From contig NZ_CP011504.1 in assembly GCF_001028665.1 (NCBI RefSeq), positions 186,001 to 250,000 on the forward strand: a stretch of 64,000 nucleotides of DNA. Direction: 5' to 3'. The notes under the pieces were generated by a model. The model was not told the origin of the DNA, did no database searches, and saw only the letters and a program-made list of their open reading frames with translations. Shown one piece after another: positions 38,262-47,142 of this stretch. The stretch comes from Burkholderia pyrrocinia (GTDB taxonomy: Bacteria > Pseudomonadota > Gammaproteobacteria > Burkholderiales > Burkholderiaceae). Each line of letters opens with the position of its first letter. The stretch's first letter is position 1. Position numbers and translations under genes: made by a program.

Positions 38262-38939
38262 ATGCAAGACGCCTGGGTACCGCTGCTGCTGTCGCTGAAG
38301 GTCGCCGGCTGGGCGACCGCGCTCGACATCGTGCTCGGCGTCGCGGCCGCGTTCGTGCTCGCGCGCTGGCGCTCGCCGCTGCGCGACGTCGTCGATTCGC
38401 TGCTGACGCTGCCGCTCGTGCTACCGCCGACCGTGCTCGGCTATTACCTGCTCGTACTGCTCGGCCGGCGCGGCGTGTTCGGCGCGTGGCTCGACAAGCT
38501 CGGCATCGAACTCGTCTTCACGTGGCAAGGCGCGGTGATCGCGTCGATGATCGTCGCGTTTCCGCTGATCCTGAAGTCGGCGCGTGCGGCGTTCGAAGGC
38601 GTCGATCCGCATCTCGAACGCGCCGCGCGCACGCTCGGGCTCGGCGAAGCCGCGGTGTTCTTCCGCGTGACGCTGCCGCTCGCCACGCGCGGGATCCTCG
38701 CGGGCGCGCTGCTCGCGTTCGCACGCGCGCTCGGCGAGTTCGGCGCGACACTGATGATCGCGGGCAACCTGCCCGGCCGCACGCAGACGCTGTCGGTCGC
38801 GATCTACGCGGCCGTGCAGGCCGGCGACGACAGCACGGCCAACTTTCTCGTGCTGGTGACGTCGATCACCTGCGTGCTCGTGCTGCTCTCGGCCGGCTGG
38901 CTCGTGCCGGCGCGCGCCTCGCGGAGCCAGCTGACATGA
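38262..38939 (+). CDS. modB: Molybdate ABC transporter permease
   Basis: The 225-residue inner-membrane permease has about five transmembrane segments and the EAA-type loop that contacts the ATPase (AARTLGLGEAAVFFRVTLPL). LPLVLPPTVLGYYLLVLLGR near residue 45 is typical of ModB. It starts 10 bases after modA and precedes modC. Confidence 0.95.
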   Translation: MQDAWVPLLLSLKVAGWATALDIVLGVAAAFVLARWRSPLRDVVDSLLTLPLVLPPTVLGYYLLVLLGRRGVFGAWLDKLGIELVFTWQGAVIASMIVAFPLILKSARAAFEGVDPHLERAARTLGLGEAAVFFRVTLPLATRGILAGALLAFARALGEFGATLMIAGNLPGRTQTLSVAIYAAVQAGDDSTANFLVLVTSITCVLVLLSAGWLVPARASRSQLT

Positions 38940-39003
38940 AGCGCCTGTCTCGTCCGTACAGGCTGTCTTGCTCCGCAGCCGGATTGCTTCGGCGGAGGTC
39001 CGC

Positions 39004-39705
39004 ATGAGCCTCGTCGTCGACATCCGCAAGACCTACGCGAACGCCGAGCGCCGCTTCACGCTCGACGTGTCGTTCACGGCAGCGACGCAACGCGTCGTGC
39101 TGTTCGGGCCGTCCGGCGCGGGCAAGAGCATGACGCTGCAGGCGATCGCCGGCCTGCTGTCGCCCGACGAAGGCACGATCGCGCTGAACGGCGAGCCGCT
39201 GTTCGACGCCGCGCGCCGCATCGACGTGCCGACCCGTGAACGCCGCGTCGCGTACCTGTTCCAGGACTACGCGCTGTTTCCGCATCTGAACGTGCGCCAG
39301 AACATCGCGTTCGGGCTCACGTCGGGGCTGCGCAACCCGCGCGCGAAGACGGTGCCGCCCGAAGTCGCGTACTGGCTGCACGCGTTCGACCTCGAAGGGC
39401 TCGCCGGGCAGTATCCGGCGCAACTGTCGGGCGGGCAGAAGCAGCGCGTCGCGCTCGCTCGTGCGCTGGTTGCGCAACCGCGAATCCTGCTGCTCGACGA
39501 ACCGTTCGCGGCGCTCGACGGCGCCATGCGCCAGCGCATGCGCCACGAGCTCGCCGAACTGCAGGCACGGCTCGACATCCCGATGGTGCTGATCTCGCAC
39601 GACCCCGACGACGTCGCCGCGTTCGGCGACCAGGTCGTGCAATTGAGCGAAGGACGCGTGCAGGCGCCCCCGCCGCACGCCGAGTTGCCGACGCGCGTCA
39701 CGTGA
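39004..39705 (+). CDS. modC: Molybdate ABC transporter ATP-binding protein, short form
   Basis: The 233-residue ATPase has Walker A GPSGAGKSMT (about 36-45), the Q-loop FQDYALFPHL, signature LSGGQKQR, Walker B RILLLDEPFAALD and the H-loop ISHDPDD. It lacks the C-terminal Mop/TOBE domain (about 120 residues) present in most ModC proteins, so substrate feedback through that domain is absent. A GGAGG site precedes ATG 39004. It closes the modABC set; modE is convergent. Confidence 0.93.
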   Translation: MSLVVDIRKTYANAERRFTLDVSFTAATQRVVLFGPSGAGKSMTLQAIAGLLSPDEGTIALNGEPLFDAARRIDVPTRERRVAYLFQDYALFPHLNVRQNIAFGLTSGLRNPRAKTVPPEVAYWLHAFDLEGLAGQYPAQLSGGQKQRVALARALVAQPRILLLDEPFAALDGAMRQRMRHELAELQARLDIPMVLISHDPDDVAAFGDQVVQLSEGRVQAPPPHAELPTRVT

Positions 39706-39790
39706 ACGCGCGAGGCCGAGGCCGTGGCGCTGGCAGCCACGTTGGAGCCTGAGAGAAGCCGCACGTCGCGGCATATGCTGAAAACGGAAA

Positions 39791-39831
39791 CGAAGCCGGC
39801 GCCGTGCAGACGACGTCCGGCGCCGGCTTCG
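39791..39831. terminator. Possible terminator hairpin between modC and modE
   Basis: CGAAGCCGGCGCC and GGCGCCGGCTTCG form a 13-bp stem around a 15-base loop between convergent genes. There is no T-run on either side, so termination is not certain. Confidence 0.45.
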
Positions 39832-39886
39832 CCCCGTCCGTCACACGATCGCCGCCGCACGCCCGCGCGCTGCGCTGCCTGCGCTG

Positions 39887-40723
39887 TCAGCCCGTCACCG
39901 CGAGAATCACGCTCGATGCCTTGAACAGCGCGATTGCGCGCCGGCCGGCGTCGAGCCGCAGCGCATCGACGCTTTCGTTGGTGACGACAGCCGTCAGCGT
40001 CCCGCCGCCGTCGAGCGCCAGCGTCACTTCGCTGTTCACCGCGCCCGCCGTGACGGATTCGACGCTGCCGCGCAGCCGGTTCCGCGCGGACACCTTCAGC
40101 TCAGGCCCGCCATCGTCGACCGCCAGCACGACCCACGACGCCTTCACCAGCGCGCAGGCGTCCGCACCTTCCTGCAGGCCGAGCGCATCGACGCTTTCGT
40201 GCGTCAGCACCGCGACGACCGGCTGCCCGCCGGGCAGCGCGAGCGTCACTTCGTCGTTGACAGTGCCGCGCACGATCGACGCGACCTTGCCGAACAACTG
40301 GTTGCGCGCGCTGGTCTTCATCCCGATCCGGCCAATCAGCGCCCAGTCGACGTCGAACCCGGCAACGACCGCGCTCGCGGCCTCGATGAAGCGGCGATGC
40401 TCGCGCTCGATCGTGCGGAACGCGGCGATCAGCGACGTCGCGCGCGGCGTCAGCGTCGTGCCGCCGCCGCCCTTGCCGCCCGTCGACCGCGCGACGAGCG
40501 GTTCGCCGGCGAGATTGTTCATCGTGTCGACCGCATCCCATGCAGCCTTGTAGCTGAGGCCGACGGCCTTCGCCGCACGCGTGATCGAACCGGTGTCGCC
40601 GATTGCCGCGAGCAGCGCGATGCGCGTGGCGCCGCCGAGCGTCTGTTCGCCCGCGCGCAGCCACAGCTCGCCGCCCAGTTCGAGCGGCTCGGAGGACGGG
40701 GAAGCATGCGGTGCGTCGGTCAT
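39887..40723 (-). CDS. modE: Molybdate-responsive regulator ModE
   Basis: The 278-residue regulator has an N-terminal LysR-like helix-turn-helix (IGDTGSITRAAKAVGLSYKA, AWDAVDTMNNLAGEPLVAR). Two Mop/TOBE molybdate-binding domains follow (SARNQLFGKVASIVRGTVND and SARNRLRGSVESVTAGAVNS, about residues 130-270). Molybdate-bound ModE represses modABC and tunes molybdoenzyme genes. The start was set at ATG 40723; a longer frame exists upstream without support. Its likely site is the ModE box at 37394-37417. Confidence 0.94.
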   Translation of the reverse strand: MTDAPHASPSSEPLELGGELWLRAGEQTLGGATRIALLAAIGDTGSITRAAKAVGLSYKAAWDAVDTMNNLAGEPLVARSTGGKGGGGTTLTPRATSLIAAFRTIEREHRRFIEAASAVVAGFDVDWALIGRIGMKTSARNQLFGKVASIVRGTVNDEVTLALPGGQPVVAVLTHESVDALGLQEGADACALVKASWVVLAVDDGGPELKVSARNRLRGSVESVTAGAVNSEVTLALDGGGTLTAVVTNESVDALRLDAGRRAIALFKASSVILAVTG

Positions 40724-40771
40724 GGGTATGGATGCGGGAAACGGGCGGGCATTATAGTCAGCGCGCACCGC

Positions 40772-42406
40772 TCAGCGCGGCTTGCCGTCGAGCTTCGGCG
40801 GACGCAGGCTGGCCAGCAGCGTCTCGGCATCGCGCGCCGCGCGCTGTTCGAGCGCCGCGCCATAGCCGCGCACAAAACCGAGCTGGTACGGCGGCGCCGC
40901 CAGTTGCTCGAGATGTTGCAGCGCGACCATCGTGTCGTTCGATTCGCCGAGCACGCTCTGCACGCGCGCGAGCGTCTTGATCGTCTCGTTGCGCGTGCGG
41001 CGCGACGCCAGCGACGCGAAGAATTCGAGCGCATAGCGCAGCCGCTTCGCGTCGATCCGCACCTGGTGGCGCGCAGCCGTATCGAGCGACGTGAGCGACG
41101 GCGATGCGTACAGATGGCCGAACAGCCGCCGCACACGCTTCGTCGCGTGGCGCCGCAGCGACGGTGCGTCGCCGCCTTCGGCTGGCGGCAGCGCGAGCGC
41201 GCCCAGCCATTCGAGCCAGCCGAGCGTCAGCCGCGCATAGCGGGCCGAATGCAGCGCATGCCGCAGCTCGACGCGCGCGGCCATGGACTGCGCACGCGCC
41301 GCATCGAGCGTGCCGTTCCAGTCCGCACCGCCACCGTCGGCCGCGATCAGCGCGGGCAGGCTTTCGGTCGAGAACACGTCCCAGTCGCGCACCGTGCCGA
41401 GCAGCGCGGCGAGCCAGCGCAGGTCGACACCGAGCGTGTCCCGCCATTGGCGATCGGCAAAGAGCGGAAAGAAGCGCATCAGCGTGCGCAGGCGGCGCAG
41501 CGCGACGCGCATCTGGTGCACGAATTCGGGATCGTCGCGCTCGAGCACGCCGCCCTCGTTGCCGAGCCATTGCGCGGTGATGTCGCCGGACAGCGCGAAC
41601 AGCGCGGCGCGCTGCGTGCGGATGCCGGTCAGGTCGACGAGCTGCGCCTTGACCGGCCCGGCGGCAACCGGCTCGCCCGCACAGGTGCGGTCGATCACGC
41701 TGGTCAGTTGCACGAATGCCGGCCACGCGCCGCTCAGTTCGCGCGCCGCAGCAAACAGCGCGTGCAGCGCGGCCGTGCGTGCGGCCAAGGTTTCCCAGTC
41801 GGGCGCGGCGAGACGCAGCTCGACGCAGCGGCGCGGCGGCTCGCCGCCGCCGTACACAATGACGTCGTCGAGCGTCATCTCGACCACGACGCCGCTGTCG
41901 TCGGCCCACCGCCCGCGCCGCCGTTCGCTGACGAGGCGCAGCGCCGACGATTCCGGCGACGCACCGGCGGCCGGGGGCTCCGTGGATTCCGGTGCGACGC
42001 CATCGACTTCGCCGGTCGGCGCGTCGGCACTGGCCGCGACGGCCGTCGCGGGTCCGGGTAGCGGCATCGCGACGACGATGCCCTCATGCTCCGCGTCGAA
42101 CAGTTCGCGCTGCGTGACGCCGGGCGCGAACGCCTTCGTGCGGGACGCGACGACCCGCGTGCCATGCGCATTCGACTCGACCCAGGTCCACCAGCTTGCG
42201 CCGGGGCTCGGTTCGGCCTCCTCGACCTGGCACGGCTCGATCGTCACGCGCTCCTGGCCTCGCCTCATCCGGACCTGCGGGCAGATCCGCCACGCACGCA
42301 CGAGTTCGGCGCCGAAATCGCGCTGCGCGCCGCGGGCGCGACTCGCAGCCTTGACCGGCCAACCTTCCAGCGACAGCGACAACACGATTTCCAGCACACG
42401 CGACAT
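40772..42406 (-). CDS. CYTH/CHAD domain protein with degenerate CYTH part
   Basis: The 544-residue protein has a C-terminal CHAD domain with both conserved helical repeats, FVHQMRVALRRLRTLMRFFP and RHQVRIDAKRLRYALEFFAS. CHAD domains bind polyphosphate and can associate with storage granules. The N-terminal region (about 1-230) looks CYTH-derived (VVVEMTLDDVIVYGGGEPPR, VELRLAAPDW) but lacks the catalytic ExExK at the start, reading LEIVLSLSLEG instead. An Ala/Pro-rich linker (about 120-160) sits inside it. A phosphate-polymer binding role is more likely than triphosphatase activity. Confidence 0.8.
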   Translation of the reverse strand: MSRVLEIVLSLSLEGWPVKAASRARGAQRDFGAELVRAWRICPQVRMRRGQERVTIEPCQVEEAEPSPGASWWTWVESNAHGTRVVASRTKAFAPGVTQRELFDAEHEGIVVAMPLPGPATAVAASADAPTGEVDGVAPESTEPPAAGASPESSALRLVSERRRGRWADDSGVVVEMTLDDVIVYGGGEPPRRCVELRLAAPDWETLAARTAALHALFAAARELSGAWPAFVQLTSVIDRTCAGEPVAAGPVKAQLVDLTGIRTQRAALFALSGDITAQWLGNEGGVLERDDPEFVHQMRVALRRLRTLMRFFPLFADRQWRDTLGVDLRWLAALLGTVRDWDVFSTESLPALIAADGGGADWNGTLDAARAQSMAARVELRHALHSARYARLTLGWLEWLGALALPPAEGGDAPSLRRHATKRVRRLFGHLYASPSLTSLDTAARHQVRIDAKRLRYALEFFASLASRRTRNETIKTLARVQSVLGESNDTMVALQHLEQLAAPPYQLGFVRGYGAALEQRAARDAETLLASLRPPKLDGKPR

Positions 42407-42532
42407 GGAGGCTCCCGCACATGAAGAATCGCCGGCGCATCGTCCGCGCCGGCGTCGCCCGTGAAGCAACTTCCATAGTACACGCCGCAAAAGCGTGCTG
42501 GCGACGATCCGGCCCCGTCGCCCTGCCACACA

Positions 42533-42916
42533 TCAAACGGCGTATTGCGCGATGCCGTTGCCGAACGACCAGTCCTCCTTCAGCACCTCGACAAGACTGA
42601 TGAATACGTCCTGTTGCCGCACGCCGGGCTGCTGCGCGAGGTTCTCCGCGATCGTCCGGTACAGCGCCCGCTTCTGCTCGAGCGTGCGCGTGTTGTTCGC
42701 GGTGATCTGGATCATCACGAGATCGTCGCTGCGTTCGATGTCGAGGTAATGGCGGCCGAACACGAAGTTCTCGGCCGCATGCTCGGTGACGACCATGAAG
42801 ATGTCGTCCTCGGGCACGTTGAACGTGTGCATCAGCGCGCGATGCACGCCGTCGACGAGCGCCGCGCGGTATGCGGCCGGTTTGCCTTCGCGCACTGCGA
42901 TACGGGTGAATGGCAT
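42533..42916 (-). CDS. Tautomerase-family protein (MIF-like)
   Basis: The 127-residue protein begins Met-Pro-Phe, so after Met removal Pro1 can be the catalytic base of the tautomerase superfamily. ALMHTFNVPEDDIFMVVTEH and RHYLDIERSDDLVMIQITAN match the larger single-chain tautomerase subgroup (PF14552-like). The substrate is unknown. It is divergent from a LysR regulator, which probably controls it. Confidence 0.88.
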   Translation of the reverse strand: MPFTRIAVREGKPAAYRAALVDGVHRALMHTFNVPEDDIFMVVTEHAAENFVFGRHYLDIERSDDLVMIQITANNTRTLEQKRALYRTIAENLAQQPGVRQQDVFISLVEVLKEDWSFGNGIAQYAV

Positions 42917-43025
42917 GGTCCTGCTCCTGTCGGTGACGTTGAAGAACGGAAACGCAGCGTCAGGTTAGGCTTGCCGATCTATAATTAACAGTCATCAATG
43001 AATATTTCATTCATTTTCATTTGAA
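42917..43025. promoter_or_regulatory. Divergent promoter region of tautomerase and LysR genes
   Basis: 109 bases, clearly AT-rich at 42978-43022. The stretch AATGAATATTTCATTCAT holds an imperfect dyad of the kind bound by LysR proteins (AATGAA/TTCATT), next to a TATAAT (42981-42986). Confidence 0.55.
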
Positions 43026-43883
43026 ATGAAAGTACTCGATCTCGATGCCGTACGCGCGTTCGTGCTGGTCGCCGATCTCGCCAGCTTCACGCGCGCCGCC
43101 GACGCGCTCGGCACCACGCAATCGGCCGTCAGCCTGAAGCTGAAGCGGCTGGAGGCGCACCTCGGCAAGCCGCTGCTCGCGCGCACGCCGCGCGTGGTCA
43201 AGCTCGCCGCCGACGGCGAGAACTTCCTGCCGGCCGCCCGGGCGCTGCTCGACGCGCACGACCACGCGCTCGGCGCGATCTCGGCCGGCACGCACCGCCT
43301 GTCACTCGGCGTCAGCGAGCACGTCGCGGTGCCCGACCTGCCGGCCGTGCTCACGAGCCTGCATCGGCAGGATCCGGGGCTGTCGCTGGAAATGCATCTC
43401 GGGATGTCGGCGGGCCTGCTCGCGCAATACGACGAACGCAGGCTCGACGCGGCGATCGTGCGGCACGAGCCCGGCGAAGACCCGCCGCGCGACGACGGCA
43501 CGCTGCTGTTTGCCGAACCGCTGGCCTGGCTCGCCGCGCCCGACTGGGCACCGCGCGCGGGCGAGCCGCTGCCGCTCGCGGTGCTGGCCGGCCCGTGCGG
43601 CGTGCGAGCCGCCGCACTGCGCGCGCTCGATCATGCGGGGCGGCCGTGGCGCGAGCGCTTCACCGGCGGCGGTGTCGCGGCGGTCACGGCGGCCGCGGCG
43701 GCGGGGCTCGCCGTCTGTCCGCTCGCGCGGCGTGTCGCGCCGCGCACGCTGGTCGACGTCGGCGCGAAATTCGGGCTGCCGCCGCTGCCGCAGTCGCAGG
43801 TCGTGCTGTATTCGCGCGTGCGCGACGCCCGTGCAGCCGCCGCGCTGCGCAGGTTTGCCGACAGCCTTGCAATCTCGGCGTAA
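43026..43883 (+). CDS. LysR-family transcriptional regulator
   Basis: The 285-residue regulator has a canonical LysR helix-turn-helix (FVLVADLASFTRAADALGTT, QSAVSLKLKRLEAHLGKPLL). Its effector domain (about 90-285) starts LSLGVSEHVAVPDLPAVL. It is divergent from the tautomerase gene. It is followed 40 bases later by an EamA exporter on the same strand, giving two candidate targets. Confidence 0.9.
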   Translation: MKVLDLDAVRAFVLVADLASFTRAADALGTTQSAVSLKLKRLEAHLGKPLLARTPRVVKLAADGENFLPAARALLDAHDHALGAISAGTHRLSLGVSEHVAVPDLPAVLTSLHRQDPGLSLEMHLGMSAGLLAQYDERRLDAAIVRHEPGEDPPRDDGTLLFAEPLAWLAAPDWAPRAGEPLPLAVLAGPCGVRAAALRALDHAGRPWRERFTGGGVAAVTAAAAAGLAVCPLARRVAPRTLVDVGAKFGLPPLPQSQVVLYSRVRDARAAAALRRFADSLAISA

Positions 43884-43923
43884 ACTATCGGGTTTCGCCG
43901 CCCGCAATCTCCAGAAGAATCCG

Positions 43924-44847
43924 ATGAAGCCCGAAGCCCGCAAGCACCTCCGCGCCAACCTGCTGATGCTCGCCGCCGCCGCGATCTGGGGCTCGGCGTT
44001 CGTCGCGCAGCGACTGAGCCTCGACGTGATCGGGCCGTTCCTGTTCACGGGGCTGCGCTTCCTGCTCGGCGCGCTCGTACTGGTTCCGCTGCTGATGCTG
44101 AACACGGCGTCGCGCGCGCAACTCGCGGCGATCCGCCGCGCGCCGGCGCTGCTGCTGCCGGGCCTCGCGCTCGGCGGGCTGCTCGCCGTGTCGATCTCGC
44201 TGCAGCAGTTCGGCCTGCAGTACACGCGGGTTGCGAACGCGGGCTTCATCAGCTCGCTGTACGTCGTGATCGTGCCGCTGATGGGCGTGTTCGCGCGCCA
44301 CCGGATCGGCGCGGGCACGTGGTTCGGCGCGCTGCTCGCGGCGATCGGCCTGTATTTCCTCAGCATCGACGAGCATTTCTCGGTGCTCTACGGCGACTGG
44401 TTCCAGCTCGCGGGCGCCGTCATCATCGCCGCGCACGTGATGGCCGTCGGCCATCTCGCGAAACGCCACGATCCGCTCGTGCTCGCGTTCCTGCAGTTTG
44501 TGGTCTGCGGCGTGGCGTGCCTCGCGGTCGGTCTCGCCGTCGAGCCGGTCAGCGTCGCAATGCTGCGCGGCGCGCTGCCGACGCTGCTGTACGGCGGGCT
44601 GCTGTCGGTCGGTGTCGGCTATACGCTGCAGGTCGTCGCGCAACGCGACGCGGCGCCCGCGCACGCGGCCGTGATCTTCAGCATGGAAGGCGTGTTCGCG
44701 GCGATCGCCGGCTGGGCCGCGCTCGGCGAAACGCTGACGCTGCGCGCGCTCGTCGGCTGCGCGCTGATGCTGGCCGGCCTGCTCGCGTGCCAGTTGCTGC
44801 CGAATGGCGACGCACGGAAAAAGGACGAGGACGCGCTGCCGGCGTGA
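43924..44847 (+). CDS. EamA/DMT-family transporter
   Basis: The 307-residue inner-membrane protein has ten predicted transmembrane segments arranged as two EamA repeats. The first starts LLMLAAAAIWGSAFVAQRLS and contains SISLQQFGLQYTRVANAGFI. The second starts QLAGAVIIAAHVMAVGHLAK and contains FSMEGVFAAIAGWAALGETL. These are typical of drug/metabolite exporters whose substrate cannot be predicted. The tail is charged (NGDARKKDEDALPA). Confidence 0.9.
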   Translation: MKPEARKHLRANLLMLAAAAIWGSAFVAQRLSLDVIGPFLFTGLRFLLGALVLVPLLMLNTASRAQLAAIRRAPALLLPGLALGGLLAVSISLQQFGLQYTRVANAGFISSLYVVIVPLMGVFARHRIGAGTWFGALLAAIGLYFLSIDEHFSVLYGDWFQLAGAVIIAAHVMAVGHLAKRHDPLVLAFLQFVVCGVACLAVGLAVEPVSVAMLRGALPTLLYGGLLSVGVGYTLQVVAQRDAAPAHAAVIFSMEGVFAAIAGWAALGETLTLRALVGCALMLAGLLACQLLPNGDARKKDEDALPA

Positions 44848-44914
44848 CACGCACCGTCCCTATAATGGCGGTTCGCGTGACTGCCACGCCAACCGCTTCC
44901 GACAGGCCTGCTCC

Positions 44915-45694
44915 GTGACGTCCACTTCCGTCGATCCCGCCGCCGACCTGCTGCGCGAACGCGCAGCGCACTACGCCACCCAGGCGGCGCTGTTCCTGCG
45001 CGACCAGGCGCTCTCCACCGCGTCGCACGACCTGCGCAGCCCGCTGAATGCGATGCATAGCTGGGCATACGTGCTCGAGCGCCAGCTCGCCAATGCCGAT
45101 CCGAACCTGCAGCGCGCGCTCGCGGGCATCCGCACGGGCATCGACCAGCAGGTGACGCTGATCGACGACGTGCTCGACGCGCCGCGTGCCGAAACGCGCA
45201 CGCTCGCGATCGCGCCGCGGCCGTTTGCGCTGCGCGCGCTGCTCGACGACACGATCGCGCTGGTCCGTTTCGCACTCGCCGACGCACGGCAGGTCGCGCT
45301 CGACGCGACGCTGCCGGACGGCGAGCCGTCGCTGTCGGCCGACCGCGAACGCATCGCGCAGGCGCTCTGGACCCTGCTGACGGCGGCCGTCGAGGCCAGC
45401 GCCGCCGGCAGCCGCGTGACGTTCGCCTGCACGCGCGACGGTGCGCAGTTCGCCGCGCGCGCCTCCTGCACCGTCAGCGCCGACGCGCTCGCCGATCCGG
45501 CGCAACTGCATGCGTTCGAATCGTTCGCGCGGCGCGAGATGCTGCGCGAGCGCGACGCGAAGCGGATCGCCTGGGCGCTCGCGCTGTGCCAGCGCGTTGC
45601 GCTCGCGCACGGCGGCACGTTCTCGCATACCGCGTTCGCCGACGGCGCGACCGCCGCCATCACGTTCACCGTTCCGTGCGAGGCGCCGGTGTAA
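44915..45694 (+). CDS. Histidine kinase-like protein with degenerate ATPase domain
   Basis: A 259-residue product from GTG 44915; no ATG gives the domain its start. Residues 30-75 are a normal HisKA dimerisation helix with His38 in ASHDLRSPLNAMHSWAYVLE. The C-terminal half has the length and residual pattern of a HATPase_c domain, ending FTVPCE. However, the N-box asparagine is missing (ALWTLLTAAVEAS), the DxGxG loop is gone, and GLGLAL is replaced by KRIAWALALC. There is no transmembrane segment or sensor domain. It may be a pseudokinase or phosphotransfer protein. There is no adjacent response regulator. Confidence 0.7.
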   Translation: MTSTSVDPAADLLRERAAHYATQAALFLRDQALSTASHDLRSPLNAMHSWAYVLERQLANADPNLQRALAGIRTGIDQQVTLIDDVLDAPRAETRTLAIAPRPFALRALLDDTIALVRFALADARQVALDATLPDGEPSLSADRERIAQALWTLLTAAVEASAAGSRVTFACTRDGAQFAARASCTVSADALADPAQLHAFESFARREMLRERDAKRIAWALALCQRVALAHGGTFSHTAFADGATAAITFTVPCEAPV

Positions 45695-45770
45695 GCAATC
45701 GGCCGCCCGAGACATTACAAATTCATTTCAGGCCCTATACTGATGGGCCTGTCATAACCGGAGCGATTCT

Positions 45771-47114
45771 TTGTTACAGATCTTCGCGCTCATCGGCGCG
45801 TTGTTCCTGGTGGCCCTGAACGGGTTCTTCGTTGCGGCCGAATTCGGCCTCGTCAAACTGCGCGCGACGCGCGTCAAGACCCTTGCCCGCAAGCACGGCC
45901 TGCGCGGGCGCATCCTCGGCGTCGTGCACGGCCGGCTCGACGCGTATCTTTCCGCGTGCCAGCTCGGCATCACGCTCGCGTCGCTCGGCCTCGGCTGGGT
46001 CGGGGAACCTGCCTTCGCGGAACTGATCGGCCCGCTGCTCGACCTGATCGGTGTGCAGTCCGAACGCGTCGTGCACCTGATCTCGCTCGTGTTCGCGTTC
46101 TCGCTGATCTCGTTCCTGCACATCGTCGTCGGCGAGCTTGCGCCGAAATCGATGGCGATCCGCCAGTCCGAGAAGGTCGGCCTGTGGGTCGCGCTGCCGC
46201 TCTATGCGTTCTATTGGGCGATGTATCCGGCGATCTGGGTGCTCAACAACAGCGCCAACGCGGTGCTGCGGCTCGCGGGGCTGTCGGCCGACCATGGCGG
46301 GGACGCGCACTATTCGACCGACGAGCTGAAGCTGATCCTGCGCAGCCGCCGCAGCACGGCCGGCAACCCGGCACAGCCGGCGCGCGGCACGTACAGCAAC
46401 GACGAGTGGAACACGCTCGCGCATTCGCTCGATTTTTCGTCGATGACCGTGTCGGACCTGATGCGGCCGGCCCATGAAATGATCGGCCTGCGGCGCGACC
46501 TGCCGCTGCCCGACAACATGGAGATCGTCGCGCGGCACCGCTTCAGCCGCTATCCGCTGTTCGAGGACGCGTCGCGCGAACAGGTGAGCGGGCTGATCCA
46601 CCTGAAGGACCTGCTGCTCGCGCGTCACGCCGGTGCTGCGCTGGAAGACCTGTCCGACTACGTGCGCCCGGTGCAGTACGTGAGGCCCGACACCCCGGCG
46701 CTCGACCTGTTCCGCCGCTTCCGCAAGGGCGCGCCGCACTTCGCGCTGGTCGGCAACAAGGGCGAGAAGCCGATCGGCTTCCTGACGCTCGACAACCTGC
46801 TCGGCGCGCTGGTCGGCCAGATCCACGACGAGTTCCGCCAGGGCGATGCCGACTGGAGCCGCCTCGACGACGGCACGCTGATGGGCAAGGGCAGCCTGCC
46901 CGTCGTGTCGCTCGAGCAGGCGCTCGGCATCGACATCGACGAAGGCCGCGCGGAATCGGTCGGCGGCCTCGTGATCCAGGCGCTCAGCGACCTGCCGACC
47001 GAAGGGCAGCGCGTGTCGTTCGACCGCTTCGACGTCGTCGTGAAGAAGATGAACGGGCCGCGCATCGTGCTGGTGCGCGTCTACCCGAAGATCGCGAAGG
47101 AGGCCGACGAATGA
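45771..47114 (+). CDS. CNNM/CorC-family membrane protein (hemolysin-like)
   Basis: The 447-residue protein has an N-terminal DUF21/CNNM transmembrane domain (about 1-190; ALFLVALNGFFVAAEFGLVK, SFLHIVVGELAPKSMAIRQS). A CBS pair follows (about 220-340; MTVSDLMRPAHEMIGLRRDL, FLTLDNLLGALVGQI). A CorC_HlyC domain ends it (about 355-440). The family is linked to magnesium or cobalt efflux. No ATG fits; translation is placed at TTG 45771, with GGAG eight bases upstream and the usual N-terminus. A TATACT at 45736-45741 is a good -10. Confidence 0.9.
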   Translation: MLQIFALIGALFLVALNGFFVAAEFGLVKLRATRVKTLARKHGLRGRILGVVHGRLDAYLSACQLGITLASLGLGWVGEPAFAELIGPLLDLIGVQSERVVHLISLVFAFSLISFLHIVVGELAPKSMAIRQSEKVGLWVALPLYAFYWAMYPAIWVLNNSANAVLRLAGLSADHGGDAHYSTDELKLILRSRRSTAGNPAQPARGTYSNDEWNTLAHSLDFSSMTVSDLMRPAHEMIGLRRDLPLPDNMEIVARHRFSRYPLFEDASREQVSGLIHLKDLLLARHAGAALEDLSDYVRPVQYVRPDTPALDLFRRFRKGAPHFALVGNKGEKPIGFLTLDNLLGALVGQIHDEFRQGDADWSRLDDGTLMGKGSLPVVSLEQALGIDIDEGRAESVGGLVIQALSDLPTEGQRVSFDRFDVVVKKMNGPRIVLVRVYPKIAKEADE

Positions 47115-47142
47115 CGGCCGCTCGTTGTCGTCGCCGCACACG

